Shown here piece after piece: positions 15,136 through 24,635 of a DNA stretch of 64,000 nucleotides (position 1 is its first letter; each line of letters starts with the position of its first letter). Under the pieces are notes generated by a model that saw nothing but the letters and a program-made list of their open reading frames with translations, searched no databases and was not told the DNA's origin. The stretch is from Verrucomicrobiia bacterium. Its GTDB lineage: Bacteria; Verrucomicrobiota; Verrucomicrobiia; Opitutales; Cerasicoccaceae. A program made the position numbers and the translations under genes. The DNA lies in NCBI GenBank assembly GCA_030432235.1, contig JAUIHT010000001.1, positions 1,054,001 to 1,118,000 of the forward strand. The letters run 5' to 3'.

Positions 15136-17612
15136 CTGTCGCGATAGGAGTAGACGGTCAGCAGCTTCTTGAAAGCCTCTGCTGAGTAGGGCTCCTTCGT
15201 GGTGATGCAGATGCGTGCCGGTTCGCCGGGGAAGAGTTCGAACGCGTTGTCGCAGGTACGGAATACCGCCGCCTCGCGCAGATTCAGGAAGACCTGGTAG
15301 GCGATCTTATCCGTGTTGAGGGTGACGTAAAAGGTGCGGTCGTTTTCAACCTCGACTGACCACTCAATGGCGGGCCGTGCGAACTCCACGCGTTTGGGCA
15401 TGGTGAAGAAGGTGGTATTGTAACTGTCGAGGTAACCTTCGGCTTCAAGGCGCGTGCGCAGGATGAGGTCTTCGCGGCCGTACTCGTCCACCTCTTTCTG
15501 GAAATCCAGGGTGGCCAGTTCAAGGGCGGTGTCCGGCACGAGCTCGCAGTCCATCTTGCCCGACTTCACGACCGCGTTCTTGCTCACGCTCCACAAGGTC
15601 CAGTGGGCGGCGCCTTTCGTCTTTTCGGGACCGTCGTAGACGGCGGTCAACTGCATGGCGCTGATGTCATTGTAGATATGGTTACTGCTGGCGCCGATGG
15701 TTTCCTCGCCGATGCGCTTGACCGAGATCAACGCCGGGGCAAAGAAGCGTCGGGCGGTGTAGTGCAGGACTTTCCAGCGCCCGCCGAAGTCCAGGCTGGA
15801 CCAGGAGGCGACCGGCCAGCAGTCGTTGATCTGCCAGTAGAGCGCGCCCATGGTGCGGGGCATGTTGCGCCGCATGTGCTCGATGCCGGTGCGCAGGCAG
15901 TAGGCCTGATTCAACTGCGACAGGTAAAGCGTGGCCTCGAAGTCCTTGGGGAATCGATACAGGCTGGAGCAATAGTGGAAGATGATGGCGTTGCCGCCGC
16001 CGTTCTTCTGGTGGTTGTCGAACTCCGGCCCGAAGACGTTCCGGCTATCGGTGAAGGTGGCCACGGTCTCGGGGCAGGGATAGGCCTGCATGCCGAACTC
16101 GGAGAAGAAGCGATGCAGTTGCTTCTCGTACGCCTCCACGGGTTCGCGTGAATGCCACACGCCCCAGTAGTGCGCGTCGCCACTGTCCTGGTTGTTGGTC
16201 TTGCCGAGCGGGTCCTGCGGGTTCCACTCGGAGGTCGGCCAGTAGTCAATTTCCGGCGAAAACTTCTCCACGGCTGCTGGCAGGATGTTGTGAAAGATGT
16301 CCTCGTAGGCCTTGGTCTTGACCGGGTCGGCTGCGATTTCCGGACCGAACAACTGTATGATTTCGTTGTTGCCGCACCAGAGTGCCAGGTTGGCGTAGTT
16401 GCGCAGTGCCTTGATGTTGGTCTCGGCCTCGGCGCGAACCAGCCCGAGGAAATCGTCGTCGCCGGGGTAGGGACAGCAGGCGAACATGAAGTCGTGCCAG
16501 ACCAACAGTCCGCGCTCCAGGCACTTTTCCATGAAGGCGGCGTCTTCATAAATGCCGCCACCCCAGACGCGTATCATGTTCATGTTGGCGTCGCGGGCGG
16601 AGTCCAGCGCGTCGGTGGCAAGAGCATCGCCTTCGTTGACGAAGGAGTGCGCCGGAATCCAGTTCGCGCCCTTGGCGAAGATCGTGCGTCCGTTGACCAC
16701 GAACTGGAAGGACTCGCCCCATTCGTCTTTGTGCCGGTCCAGCTTGACCTCGCACAGGCCGATGCGCTGGCTGCGAGTGGTGACGAGTCGCTGGCCGTTG
16801 AAGAACACAATCGTCACGGTGTAGAGCGGCTGCTCTCCGTGGTGGTTGGGCCACCACAGGCGTGGCTGCGGGATTTCGACTTCGAGCGGGGAATCGCAGG
16901 AGGCTTCTGCCTGGGCGACCTCCTTGCCGTCCAACTCGACGGTGACCACGAGCCGGGTGCCTTCGGAGTTGCCGGTGATTTCCGGAGCGATGCCGAGCGT
17001 GACTTTGCCGTCGTCGTGCTTTTGCGTGAGGTGGTAGTCGACCAGACGTGCGTTGCGCCAGGCCTCCAGACGGAAGGGACGCCAGATGCCGCTGGTGGAA
17101 AACCGCGGGCCCCAGTCCCATCCGAAGGAACATTGCTCCTTGCGGATGTGATAGCGGCCACCGACGCGGTCGCAGGTAATGGGCTCAATCGGCTTGCCTT
17201 CCTTGTCCCGGATGTAGGCCATGGGATTACTGAAAAGGATGTGTAAGTGGTTGCCTGTGGCCTTGAGGTGCTTCTTCACCTCCACGCGCAGGGGAGCGAA
17301 CATGTTGCGCGACTCCGCCACGACCTCGCCGTTGAGCGTGATGGTCGCCAGGGTGTCGAGCCCTTCGGCCACCAGCTCGATGTGCTCACCCTTCAACAGG
17401 TCTTCGTCGGCGTCGAAAGTCGTTTCGTATTCCCAATCGACCTCCTCCATCCACTGCAGGTCGTCCTCGTTGCGGCCCCAGAACGGATCGGGGATGGCGC
17501 CGGCGCGATGCAGGTCCGTATGGACACAGCCCGGGACCAGCGCCGGATAGGTTTCTTTTTTGCCGGACTGTTGCACAGACCAGCCTTTATGGAGGGTTTG
17601 GGTGATAAGCAT
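15123..17612 (-). CDS. Beta-mannosidase, glycoside hydrolase family 2
   Basis: An 829-residue GH2 enzyme that releases terminal beta-linked mannose. The N-terminal sugar-binding-like domain starts at LHKGWSVQQSGK, and the mannosidase-type signature GWDWGPRF is clear. The acid/base is Glu417 in WCGNNEI and the nucleophile is Glu505 in FFSEFGMQ, both in the form usual for beta-mannosidases. No signal peptide is visible, so it is probably cytoplasmic and cleaves imported manno-oligosaccharides. It follows the ABC exporter genes by 27 bases on the same strand, which suggests cotranscription. Its 3' end overlaps the histidine kinase gene tail to tail. Confidence 0.93.
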   Translation of the reverse strand: MLITQTLHKGWSVQQSGKKETYPALVPGCVHTDLHRAGAIPDPFWGRNEDDLQWMEEVDWEYETTFDADEDLLKGEHIELVAEGLDTLATITLNGEVVAESRNMFAPLRVEVKKHLKATGNHLHILFSNPMAYIRDKEGKPIEPITCDRVGGRYHIRKEQCSFGWDWGPRFSTSGIWRPFRLEAWRNARLVDYHLTQKHDDGKVTLGIAPEITGNSEGTRLVVTVELDGKEVAQAEASCDSPLEVEIPQPRLWWPNHHGEQPLYTVTIVFFNGQRLVTTRSQRIGLCEVKLDRHKDEWGESFQFVVNGRTIFAKGANWIPAHSFVNEGDALATDALDSARDANMNMIRVWGGGIYEDAAFMEKCLERGLLVWHDFMFACCPYPGDDDFLGLVRAEAETNIKALRNYANLALWCGNNEIIQLFGPEIAADPVKTKAYEDIFHNILPAAVEKFSPEIDYWPTSEWNPQDPLGKTNNQDSGDAHYWGVWHSREPVEAYEKQLHRFFSEFGMQAYPCPETVATFTDSRNVFGPEFDNHQKNGGGNAIIFHYCSSLYRFPKDFEATLYLSQLNQAYCLRTGIEHMRRNMPRTMGALYWQINDCWPVASWSSLDFGGRWKVLHYTARRFFAPALISVKRIGEETIGASSNHIYNDISAMQLTAVYDGPEKTKGAAHWTLWSVSKNAVVKSGKMDCELVPDTALELATLDFQKEVDEYGREDLILRTRLEAEGYLDSYNTTFFTMPKRVEFARPAIEWSVEVENDRTFYVTLNTDKIAYQVFLNLREAAVFRTCDNAFELFPGEPARICITTKEPYSAEAFKKLLTVYSYRDSYDD

Positions 17613-17639
17613 GATTGGGAAAAGCGCGAAACTTGAAGA

Positions 17640-19520
17640 CTACTGCGTGGCAAAGCGACGATAAAGTCCTGCATATATACCGCCCTTGTCCAGGAGCTCA
17701 CGATGCTTGCCGGACTCGACGAGCTTGCCGTGGTCGAGCACGAGGATGTTGTCGGCCTGCCGGATGGTGGACAGGCGGTGCGCCACGACGAAGCAGGTGC
17801 GCCCCTGCAGGAGTTTGTCGAGCGCCTTCTGCAGACGGGCTTCCGTCAGCGTATCGACGCTGGAGGTGGCCTCGTCGAGGATGAGGATTTGCGGGTCGGC
17901 CAACAGGGCGCGGGCAAAGCAGACGATCTGGCGCTGGCCCAGGGAAAGCCCCTGGCCGCGCTCCGTTACGGTACTCTGGAAGCCGTCGATCATGGCTTCG
18001 ATGAGGTCGAGGCAGTCGAGGCGTCGCACGGCGTCGATGACTTCCTCGTCGCTGGCGCCGGGCTTGCCCACGCGGATGTTTTCCATGACCGTGCCGCTGA
18101 AGAGGAAGTTGTTCTGCAGAACGATGCCGATGTGTTCGCGCAGTGAAGACGATTCGATGTCGCGGATTTCCTGGCCGTCGAAGAGGATGCGCCCGCCGGT
18201 GGGCAGGTAAAATTTGCAGAGCAGGTTGATGATGGTGCTCTTGCCGCTGCCGGTGTGGCCGACCAGCGCCAGCATTTCGCCCGGCTTGGCACTGAAGGAG
18301 ATGCCTTTCAGGACGGGCTTTGCGGGCTCGTAGTGGAAGCGCACATCCTCGAACTCCACCTTGCCGGTGTAGGAGCGCATGGGCTCGCCGGCGCCGAACT
18401 CTTCCCAGTCCGGCGGCGTATCGAGGAGGCGGAAGACGCGCTCCGCCCCGGCCAGCGACGCCAGTGCGGAGGTGAACTGGCGCCCGATGACGGTGATGGG
18501 CGTGAAGAACAGGCTGGCCAGGAAGAAGAACGTGACCAGGTCGTCGATGTCCATATGCATCTCCGCGTCGAGCGCGCCGTAACCGCCGAGGATGACCAGC
18601 ACGGCGGTGAAGATTTGCGCGTTCAACTCCAGCAGCGGCAGGTACATCGCGATATGGCGGGACAGGCCCATGTTGTACGCGGAGTGGTCGGCCACCAGCC
18701 GGTGAAAGAGGTCGGCGTTTTTATCCTCGCGAGCGAAGCCCTGCGTCACCTGGATGCCCCGCACGCTCTCGGCCACGGTGGCGGTGACGCGCGAGAAGCT
18801 TTCCTGGAGGTTGCGGGAAGTCTGCGAAATGCGCTTGCGGAAGAAACGGTTGATGCCCCACAGCAGGGGCGTCATGGCCAGGATGACGCAGAACAGCATC
18901 CAGTTGTAGAACGCCATCAGGATGCCGGCGACCAGCATCTGCCCGCCTTGCACCAGGGAGATGAAAATCACGTTTTGCACGCCCTGACGCACGGACTCCA
19001 TGTCGGAGGTCAGCCGCGAAATGATGCGCCCGTGCTTGGTGCGGTTGTAGTAGGCCATCGGCATGCGCATGAGGTGCCGGAAGACGGCGTTGCGCATTTC
19101 GTAGATGACGGTTTCGCCCATCTCCAGGGCCAGACGCGAGCGGAAGTGCATCACCACCATGGTGGACAGTGCAAAGAGACCGTAGGCGAGAGACCACCAG
19201 AGGGTTGCGGTCATGTCGTCGTCGGCGATGGGGCCGTTGATGATGGCGCTGATGCCCCAGGCCAGCAGGGGCAACTGCGCCGCGCGGATGAGGACGCAGG
19301 TCAGCAACCACCAGCGCTTGGGGCCGTAATACCGCGTCCAGGACATCAAGCGCATGAAGAGGGCGAAGTTGAGCTGCTCGGATTCCTCGCGGTCATCCGG
19401 GGCTTCCCGGGTGGGGCGCGCCAAGGAGATATCATGGCTGACCGCTTCGTCCACTCGCTTATAGCCGACGCGTGCGCTGCCGCGGTTTTCCAACTCGGGC
19501 CTGTACTCGGAGTCACTCAT
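17640..19520 (-). CDS. ABC exporter half-transporter 1 (canonical Walker B, altered signature)
   Basis: A 626-residue half-transporter of the multidrug/lipid exporter type: a six-helix membrane domain at about 65-350 and a nucleotide-binding domain from about 385. Walker A is GHTGSGKS (421-428) and Walker B ends in LILDE with the catalytic Glu550 kept, and the switch His581 is present. The signature motif is LSLGQ (525-529) in place of LSGGQ. Its start overlaps the end of the upstream partner gene by 8 bases, so the two are coupled and very probably form a heterodimer. The exported substrate is not evident. The beta-mannosidase gene follows. Confidence 0.92.
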   Translation of the reverse strand: MSDSEYRPELENRGSARVGYKRVDEAVSHDISLARPTREAPDDREESEQLNFALFMRLMSWTRYYGPKRWWLLTCVLIRAAQLPLLAWGISAIINGPIADDDMTATLWWSLAYGLFALSTMVVMHFRSRLALEMGETVIYEMRNAVFRHLMRMPMAYYNRTKHGRIISRLTSDMESVRQGVQNVIFISLVQGGQMLVAGILMAFYNWMLFCVILAMTPLLWGINRFFRKRISQTSRNLQESFSRVTATVAESVRGIQVTQGFAREDKNADLFHRLVADHSAYNMGLSRHIAMYLPLLELNAQIFTAVLVILGGYGALDAEMHMDIDDLVTFFFLASLFFTPITVIGRQFTSALASLAGAERVFRLLDTPPDWEEFGAGEPMRSYTGKVEFEDVRFHYEPAKPVLKGISFSAKPGEMLALVGHTGSGKSTIINLLCKFYLPTGGRILFDGQEIRDIESSSLREHIGIVLQNNFLFSGTVMENIRVGKPGASDEEVIDAVRRLDCLDLIEAMIDGFQSTVTERGQGLSLGQRQIVCFARALLADPQILILDEATSSVDTLTEARLQKALDKLLQGRTCFVVAHRLSTIRQADNILVLDHGKLVESGKHRELLDKGGIYAGLYRRFATQ

Positions 19521-21411
19521 TGCGCCTCCTTTCGTTGGCGGCCAGGATTGCCAGGCTTTCCGGGTCGAGCGCCTGCAGCTCCACGGCGGTCTTGTAAAGG
19601 CCTTCCTGCTGCATCAATTCCTCGTGGCTGCCACGCTGGATGATGCTGCCGTGGTCCAACACGATGATGGAGTCTGCCCGACGCATGGTGGAGAGCCGGT
19701 GCGCCACGATGAAGGTGGTACGCCCGGAAATTGCCGCGTCGATGGCGCTCATGATCTCGTGCTCGGTTTCCGGGTCGATGGCGGCGGTGGGGTCGTCTAG
19801 GAGGAGGAGCGGCGGTTCCAGCAGGATGGCGCGGGCAATGGCGATACGCTGCCGCTGGCCGCCGGAGAGGTTGCCGCCGGCCTCGCTCAGGATGGTGTTG
19901 TAGCCGTCGGGCATCTCCATGATGAAGTCGTGCGCGCAGGCGATGCGGGCGGCGCGCTCGATCTGTTCCTGGGAGGCCTCGGGATGCCCGAAGGCGATAT
20001 TGGCGGCAATCGAGTTCGAGAAGAGAAAGTTTTCCTGGAAGACCAGGCCGATGCTGCGGCGGATCTGATCGACCTTCAACTCGCGCAGATCGAGGCCATC
20101 CAGCAGGACGCGTCCCTCGTGTGGATCGTAGAAGCGCGGAATCAGGTTCATGATCAGGCTTTTGCCCGCGCCGGTGGCTCCGGCGATGGCAATGACTTCG
20201 CCGGGGCGCGCCTCCAGGCTGACCCCTCGCAGAACGGGGGTTCCACTGGAAAAGCTAAACGTGACATCCTCGAAGCGCACATGGCCGCGCACCCGGGGCA
20301 GGATGACCGCATCGGGGCGCGAGCGGATGTCCACCGGGGCGTCGAGGACCTCGAAGACGCGCCGGGCGCCGGTCAGGCTTTGCTGCATGGAGTCGGCCAC
20401 GCCAGCGAGGTTGGCCACCTGATTGGAGAACTGCTGCAGCAGCGCCGCGAAGGCCACCAGACCGGTGCCGAGCGGAAGTTGATCGTGGATGACCAGATAG
20501 CCGCCGTAGCCCAGCAGCACGATGAGGTTCACCTGGGTGACGAGGCCGATGAAGGGCGCCATGTTACTGGTCAGCCAAAAAATTTCCTGTCGTTTGTTCC
20601 GCACGTCGGTGCTGGCCTGGTCAAATTCGTCGATGCGCAGCTTTTCCAGGGAGAAGCCCTTGACCATCTGGATGCCCTGCAAACTCTCCGAGAAGCTCAG
20701 GACCAGCTTGTCCATCAGGGCGCTGTTCTCGAGGTAGGTGGGCCGGAGGCGCTTGGCAAACCAGGCCGTGCCGAACCAGATGAGCGGAGTGGTGGCGAGG
20801 CAGGCGAGCGTCAGCGGGACATGGTAGCTGAACATGTAGCACAGGTAAACCAGCAGCGACACGCTCATGACGAACACCTGCACGACTACCTGGTCGATGA
20901 AGGCGCGGGTGGACTGCACGTCCGTGGTGACGCGGTTGATCAGACCGCCGCTGGCATTGCGGTCGAAGAAGCGGAAGGACAGCCGTTGCAGCTTCTCGTA
21001 AACGAGGCTGCGCAGCCGCAGCACGATATCCACGTGGATGAGCATGCCGCGCGAAAGCTCGTTGTAGTACTCCAGTACCGCGCGCAAAAGCGCGAAGCTG
21101 GCGACGCACAAGCCAATGACCAGAATGACGGTGAAGGGCCTGGTGTCCGGAGGCGGCTGTATGCCGAAAGGCCAGGCGATATCGGCGTTGCCGGTCAGCA
21201 CGAGCTTGAGGTAGTCGATGGACAGACCGGCCAGATTGACGCTGCCGATGGTCAGCAGGAGGATGAGCGTTTGCAGGACAATGACCAGCAGGCAGCGCTT
21301 GCGAAACTGCCAGGAGAAGCGCAGCAAGCGCTTGATTAAGGCTAAGTTACCCGGCCCGTTGTCTGTTTCAACCCCACCGGTATTCAAGCCTTGATGCTTT
21401 TCCTCAGCCAC
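19513..21411 (-). CDS. ABC exporter half-transporter 2 (degenerate catalytic site)
   Basis: A 632-residue half-transporter with an N-terminal extension, membrane domain at about 35-345 and nucleotide-binding domain from about 375. Walker A is GATGAGKS (411-418), the signature is canonical LSGGQ (515-519), and the switch His571 is kept. The residue after Walker B is Asp540 instead of Glu (LLLLDDP), the hallmark of the non-hydrolysing site in heterodimeric exporters such as TM287/288 or BmrCD. This fits its partner, which has the complementary altered signature. It is the first gene of the operon with the second half-transporter and the beta-mannosidase, 110 bases downstream of xylB on the same strand. 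Confidence 0.92.
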   Translation of the reverse strand: MAEEKHQGLNTGGVETDNGPGNLALIKRLLRFSWQFRKRCLLVIVLQTLILLLTIGSVNLAGLSIDYLKLVLTGNADIAWPFGIQPPPDTRPFTVILVIGLCVASFALLRAVLEYYNELSRGMLIHVDIVLRLRSLVYEKLQRLSFRFFDRNASGGLINRVTTDVQSTRAFIDQVVVQVFVMSVSLLVYLCYMFSYHVPLTLACLATTPLIWFGTAWFAKRLRPTYLENSALMDKLVLSFSESLQGIQMVKGFSLEKLRIDEFDQASTDVRNKRQEIFWLTSNMAPFIGLVTQVNLIVLLGYGGYLVIHDQLPLGTGLVAFAALLQQFSNQVANLAGVADSMQQSLTGARRVFEVLDAPVDIRSRPDAVILPRVRGHVRFEDVTFSFSSGTPVLRGVSLEARPGEVIAIAGATGAGKSLIMNLIPRFYDPHEGRVLLDGLDLRELKVDQIRRSIGLVFQENFLFSNSIAANIAFGHPEASQEQIERAARIACAHDFIMEMPDGYNTILSEAGGNLSGGQRQRIAIARAILLEPPLLLLDDPTAAIDPETEHEIMSAIDAAISGRTTFIVAHRLSTMRRADSIIVLDHGSIIQRGSHEELMQQEGLYKTAVELQALDPESLAILAANERRRNE

Positions 21412-21521
21412 AACCCCTTAAAATCCGGGTCTCTGGAAGTCGTAGCAAGCACGAAGACAAGAAATACTGAATTTTTAGTAATCGAGCCAGTTGCAACCGG
21501 CTCAGTCATGGGGGCTTGAGC

Positions 21522-23081
21522 TCAGGAAAGATATTTGCCGACAAGGCTGCTGAACTGTTCCGCTAAGGCATCGTAGGCACCGGGGGAGACCCGGGGCGTA
21601 ACGGTACTTCCGGGATCGGCCTGGCAGAAATGTTTTTCCAAAGTGTCCATGTCGATGTCGAAGCAGCGATGTGCCGCGCGCATGGCCGCCCCCAGTGCGA
21701 CCGAGCCGCTGACGGCCAGCCGCTGGACCTTGGCTTCGAAGATATCGGCGGCCACCTGCGCGATGGCGTCGTTCTTAGAGGCGCCACCGGTCAGGTAGAT
21801 AACCTCCGGCTGCAGACGCATCCAGGCACTGCGCAGGCGCAGATTGAGAAACTGCCCCTCGACGCAGGCGCGGACCGCTGCCTCCGCCTCTTCCCATTTT
21901 TCGAAGGCCGTGCCGCCGTGCAGGACAGGTTCGTCGAGGTCGAGGCGAGGACTGATCTCCGGACGGAAAAACGGCAGCATGAGTTTGCCGTCGTTGCCGG
22001 GCACCGTGTCTTTGAGCGCGGCGGTAAACCGCCCCCAGTCCATCCCGAAGCGATCCCGTACGGCCTCCCGGGCCAGCGAGCCATTGACAAAGCACTGCAG
22101 CGACATCGAGCCGCCGAGAGGATTACCGAAGACGTGTCCGTAGCCGTCCGGATCGGTCACCACACCGGGCATGGCGGCAAAAAAGGTGTCCGAGGTCCCG
22201 AGCGAAACGACGACTTTGCCGGGGCGGCTTGCGCCCATGCCGACGAGGCTGCTGGGGTTGTCCCCGGTGAAGACTGTTACCTGAGTCCCTTGAGCGAAGC
22301 CGTATTTTTCAACAAAGAACGCGGAAATTTCCCCAACGACCGTATTGCCCGGAACGACTCCGGGCAGCTTCGCCTCCAACTCCGGCGCAGTGGCGGAAAG
22401 CAACTCGGCGTCCCATTGCCAGCTTTGCAGGTTGAGCAGGTTCATGCCCGCGCCGTCGCCGGTGTCGATGGGGGCGTCCGCGCCGCAGAGCACGGAGCAG
22501 AGAAAGGAGCTGACCAGATGGATGCGCGCGGTGGCTACGTAGGCCTCGGGTTGTGTTTTATAGAAGCGCCGAATCTGCGGCCCGGTAAAGCGCTCGATGG
22601 CGATCGAGCCGGACTTCGCGCAGACCACGTCGTTGCCGCCGACCGCCTCGGCAATCTCGCGGCACTCCGCGCCGGTGGAGGTGTCCATCCAAATGGGGGA
22701 GGTGGCGCGGCTCAGGCAGGGCGCGATTTGCTCCGCGAGGCTCTTGCCGGTATTCAGCTTCCCTGCATATGAGAACCAATTATCATTTAGGTAAACGGAG
22801 CCATGCTGCTGCCCCGCGCCGCAGATAGCCGTGACTTCAGACAGCTCGCACTGCTGACGGAGGTCCGCCAACAGCAGTTCGAGCGCGTCGAGCCACATGC
22901 GCGGGTCGGAATGGACCTCGCCATTGGCTCCGCCGGGGATGAAGCCCGAGGGTGCGCCGTATTGTGGCAGGCGCTCGCCGAAGTTAACCGAAGCCTCCGC
23001 CACGACCTCGCCCGCATCCGTGTCGATGACCAGCGCGGAGCAGCTTTGGGTGGAGGCGTCGATACCGAGGGCGAGGGGCAT
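21522..23081 (-). CDS. xylB: Xylulokinase (FGGY family carbohydrate kinase)
   Basis: It phosphorylates D-xylulose to xylulose 5-phosphate, linking xylose breakdown to the pentose phosphate pathway. The 519-residue protein has the N-terminal GIDASTQSCSALVID motif, the AGQQHGSVYL substrate-region motif, the presumed catalytic Asp in IDTGDGAGMN, and GTSDTFFAA and LTGGASKNDAI in the ATPase half. I chose the ATG at 23081 (MPLALGIDAS), which fits the family; an upstream start would add nine residues. Specificity for xylulose is inferred mainly from the adjacent xylA gene, 115 bases upstream on the same strand, with an inverted-repeat element between. Confidence 0.9.
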   Translation of the reverse strand: MPLALGIDASTQSCSALVIDTDAGEVVAEASVNFGERLPQYGAPSGFIPGGANGEVHSDPRMWLDALELLLADLRQQCELSEVTAICGAGQQHGSVYLNDNWFSYAGKLNTGKSLAEQIAPCLSRATSPIWMDTSTGAECREIAEAVGGNDVVCAKSGSIAIERFTGPQIRRFYKTQPEAYVATARIHLVSSFLCSVLCGADAPIDTGDGAGMNLLNLQSWQWDAELLSATAPELEAKLPGVVPGNTVVGEISAFFVEKYGFAQGTQVTVFTGDNPSSLVGMGASRPGKVVVSLGTSDTFFAAMPGVVTDPDGYGHVFGNPLGGSMSLQCFVNGSLAREAVRDRFGMDWGRFTAALKDTVPGNDGKLMLPFFRPEISPRLDLDEPVLHGGTAFEKWEEAEAAVRACVEGQFLNLRLRSAWMRLQPEVIYLTGGASKNDAIAQVAADIFEAKVQRLAVSGSVALGAAMRAAHRCFDIDMDTLEKHFCQADPGSTVTPRVSPGAYDALAEQFSSLVGKYLS

Positions 23082-23097
23082 GAATGAGAAGCTTTTT

Positions 23098-23176
23098 ATG
23101 AGCCACAAAGAGGCACAAAGTTCACAGGTTTCTGAGGCACCAATTGAACAGGACTTGTGTTTCTTGTGCCTGGAAT
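23098..23176. repeat. A/C-rich inverted-repeat element, copy 2
   Basis: The left arm contains GCCACAAAGAGGCACAAAG (about 23102-23120) and the right arm TTGTGTTTCTTGTGCCT (about 23156-23172). Both arms share the AGGCACAA/TTGTGCCT core with copy 1 at 8450-8537. It separates xylA from xylB inside their apparent operon and may act as an mRNA hairpin. Confidence 0.6.
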
Positions 23177-23196
23177 TCAGAAGTAATGGGTAGTGT

Positions 23197-24504
23197 TTAG
23201 ATGAACTCGTTGATGAGGTTTTCGAGCATCTCCTGGCGGCCGCTGGCGAGGGTGGGTTCGCCGCCGGACAGGGCCACTTTTTCCAGCTCGGCGAAGCTGC
23301 ATTTGCCGGACTCTACCTTCTGCCCCAGCTCACTGTCGAAACTGCCGTAGCGCTGCTTGACGAAGTCCGCCAGGCGGCCGTCGGCCCGGATGGCGGCGGC
23401 AATCTTGAGTCCGCGCGCGAAGGCATCCATGCCGCCGATGTGAGCGTAGATGAGGTCCATGGGCTCGTGGGATTCACGGCGGCGCTTGGCATCGAAGTTG
23501 AGCCCTCCGGTGGTAAAGCCGCCCATGCCCAGCACCACAAGCATGACCTGGGTCGTCAAATAGATATCGGTGGGGAACTGGTCGGTGTCCCAGCCGACGA
23601 GGGTGTCGCCGCGGTTGGCGTCGACGCTGCCGAGCATGCCGGCGTTGGCCGAGACGGTCAGCTCGTGCTCCATGGAGTGGCCGGCCAGCGTGGCGTGGTT
23701 CGTCTCGATGTTGAGGCGGAACTTCTCCATCAGGTCGTACTCTCGCAGGAAGTTCAGGCAGGCTGCCGCGTCGGAGTCGTATTGGTGCGTGGAGGGCTCG
23801 CGGGGTTTGGGCTCAATGTAGAACGGCCCGTCGAACCCGATGGCCTTGGCGTGGTCCACCGCCATATGCAGGAAGGCGGCAAGGTGGTCCAGCTCGCGCT
23901 TCATGTTGGTGTTGAGCAGTGTGGCGTAGCCTTCGCGGCCTCCCCAAAAAGTATAGCCGAGGCCGTCGAGCTCCTTGGTGCACTCAATGGCCTTCTTGAC
24001 CTGCGCGGCGGCGTAGGCGTAGACCCGCAGGTCCGGCGAGGTGGCCGCGCCGTGGGCGTAGCGCGGATGCGAGAAGAGGCAGGCCGTACCCCAGAGCAGT
24101 TTGGCGCCCGTCTCGGCCTGCTTGTCCTTGAGCTTGGCCACGACGGCGTCGAGGGCTTTGCTAGACGCGGCCAGGTCGTTTAGCTCCGGCGCGATATCGC
24201 GGTCGTGCCAGCAGTAGAACTCGATGCTCATTTTATGCAGGAACTCGAAAAAGACATCGACGCGCTTGAGTGCATTATCGACCGAGTCCGAGCCGTCGTC
24301 CCACGGCATCTGCGCGGTGCCGGCGCCAAAGGGGTCGCCCAGGACGTTGCGCATGACATGCCAGTACGGCGCGGCGAAGCGCAGATGCTCTTTCATCGGC
24401 TTGCCCTCGACGAGCTCGTCGGGATTGTAGTGCTTGAAGGCCAGCGGATTTTTGGAATCGGCGCCTTCGTAAGATACGGGATCGCAATCGAAGTAGGTTT
24501 TCAT
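23197..24504 (-). CDS. xylA: Xylose isomerase
   Basis: It interconverts D-xylose and D-xylulose with divalent metals. The 435-residue length matches the longer (class II) enzymes. Recognisable motifs are [12 protein letters not shown] with the catalytic His, [15 protein letters not shown] and [15 protein letters not shown] with metal-ligand acids, and [17 protein letters not shown]. The start ATG at 24504 gives the usual N-terminus ([14 protein letters not shown]). It is the first gene of the xylAB unit and is divergent from a PAS-AraC regulator 131 bases away, which probably controls it. Confidence 0.97.
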   Translation of the reverse strand: MKTYFDCDPVSYEGADSKNPLAFKHYNPDELVEGKPMKEHLRFAAPYWHVMRNVLGDPFGAGTAQMPWDDGSDSVDNALKRVDVFFEFLHKMSIEFYCWHDRDIAPELNDLAASSKALDAVVAKLKDKQAETGAKLLWGTACLFSHPRYAHGAATSPDLRVYAYAAAQVKKAIECTKELDGLGYTFWGGREGYATLLNTNMKRELDHLAAFLHMAVDHAKAIGFDGPFYIEPKPREPSTHQYDSDAAACLNFLREYDLMEKFRLNIETNHATLAGHSMEHELTVSANAGMLGSVDANRGDTLVGWDTDQFPTDIYLTTQVMLVVLGMGGFTTGGLNFDAKRRRESHEPMDLIYAHIGGMDAFARGLKIAAAIRADGRLADFVKQRYGSFDSELGQKVESGKCSFAELEKVALSGGEPTLASGRQEMLENLINEFI

Positions 24505-24530
24505 GAGTCGGGACTTCAGGGGTGAGGGGA

Positions 24531-24584
24531 GTCTGGATTATTAGCTCCCGGATGAAGATAAGTCTAGCAGAAGTCGTCTGGATT
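24531..24584. promoter_or_regulatory. Candidate regulator half-sites between xylA and its divergent regulator
   Basis: The nonamer GTCTGGATT occurs twice in the same orientation, at 24531-24539 and 24576-24584, in the 131-base divergent promoter region. The 45-base spacing is a little over four helical turns. AraC-family proteins bind direct repeats, so these are candidate sites for the neighbouring PAS-AraC protein. The repeat is short and could be chance. Confidence 0.35.
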
Positions 24585-24635
24585 TGAATTGCACCTATCG
24601 GCAAAAACTATGCAGAATCTGTCATCTGCTGAAAC

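Noticed and set aside
18255-21339. Two long plus-strand frames opposite the ABC exporter genes (18255-19643 and 19930-21339)
   Set aside because: Both lie inside verified exporter genes in the opposite strand, with low-complexity His/Gly/Asp composition typical of antisense frames.
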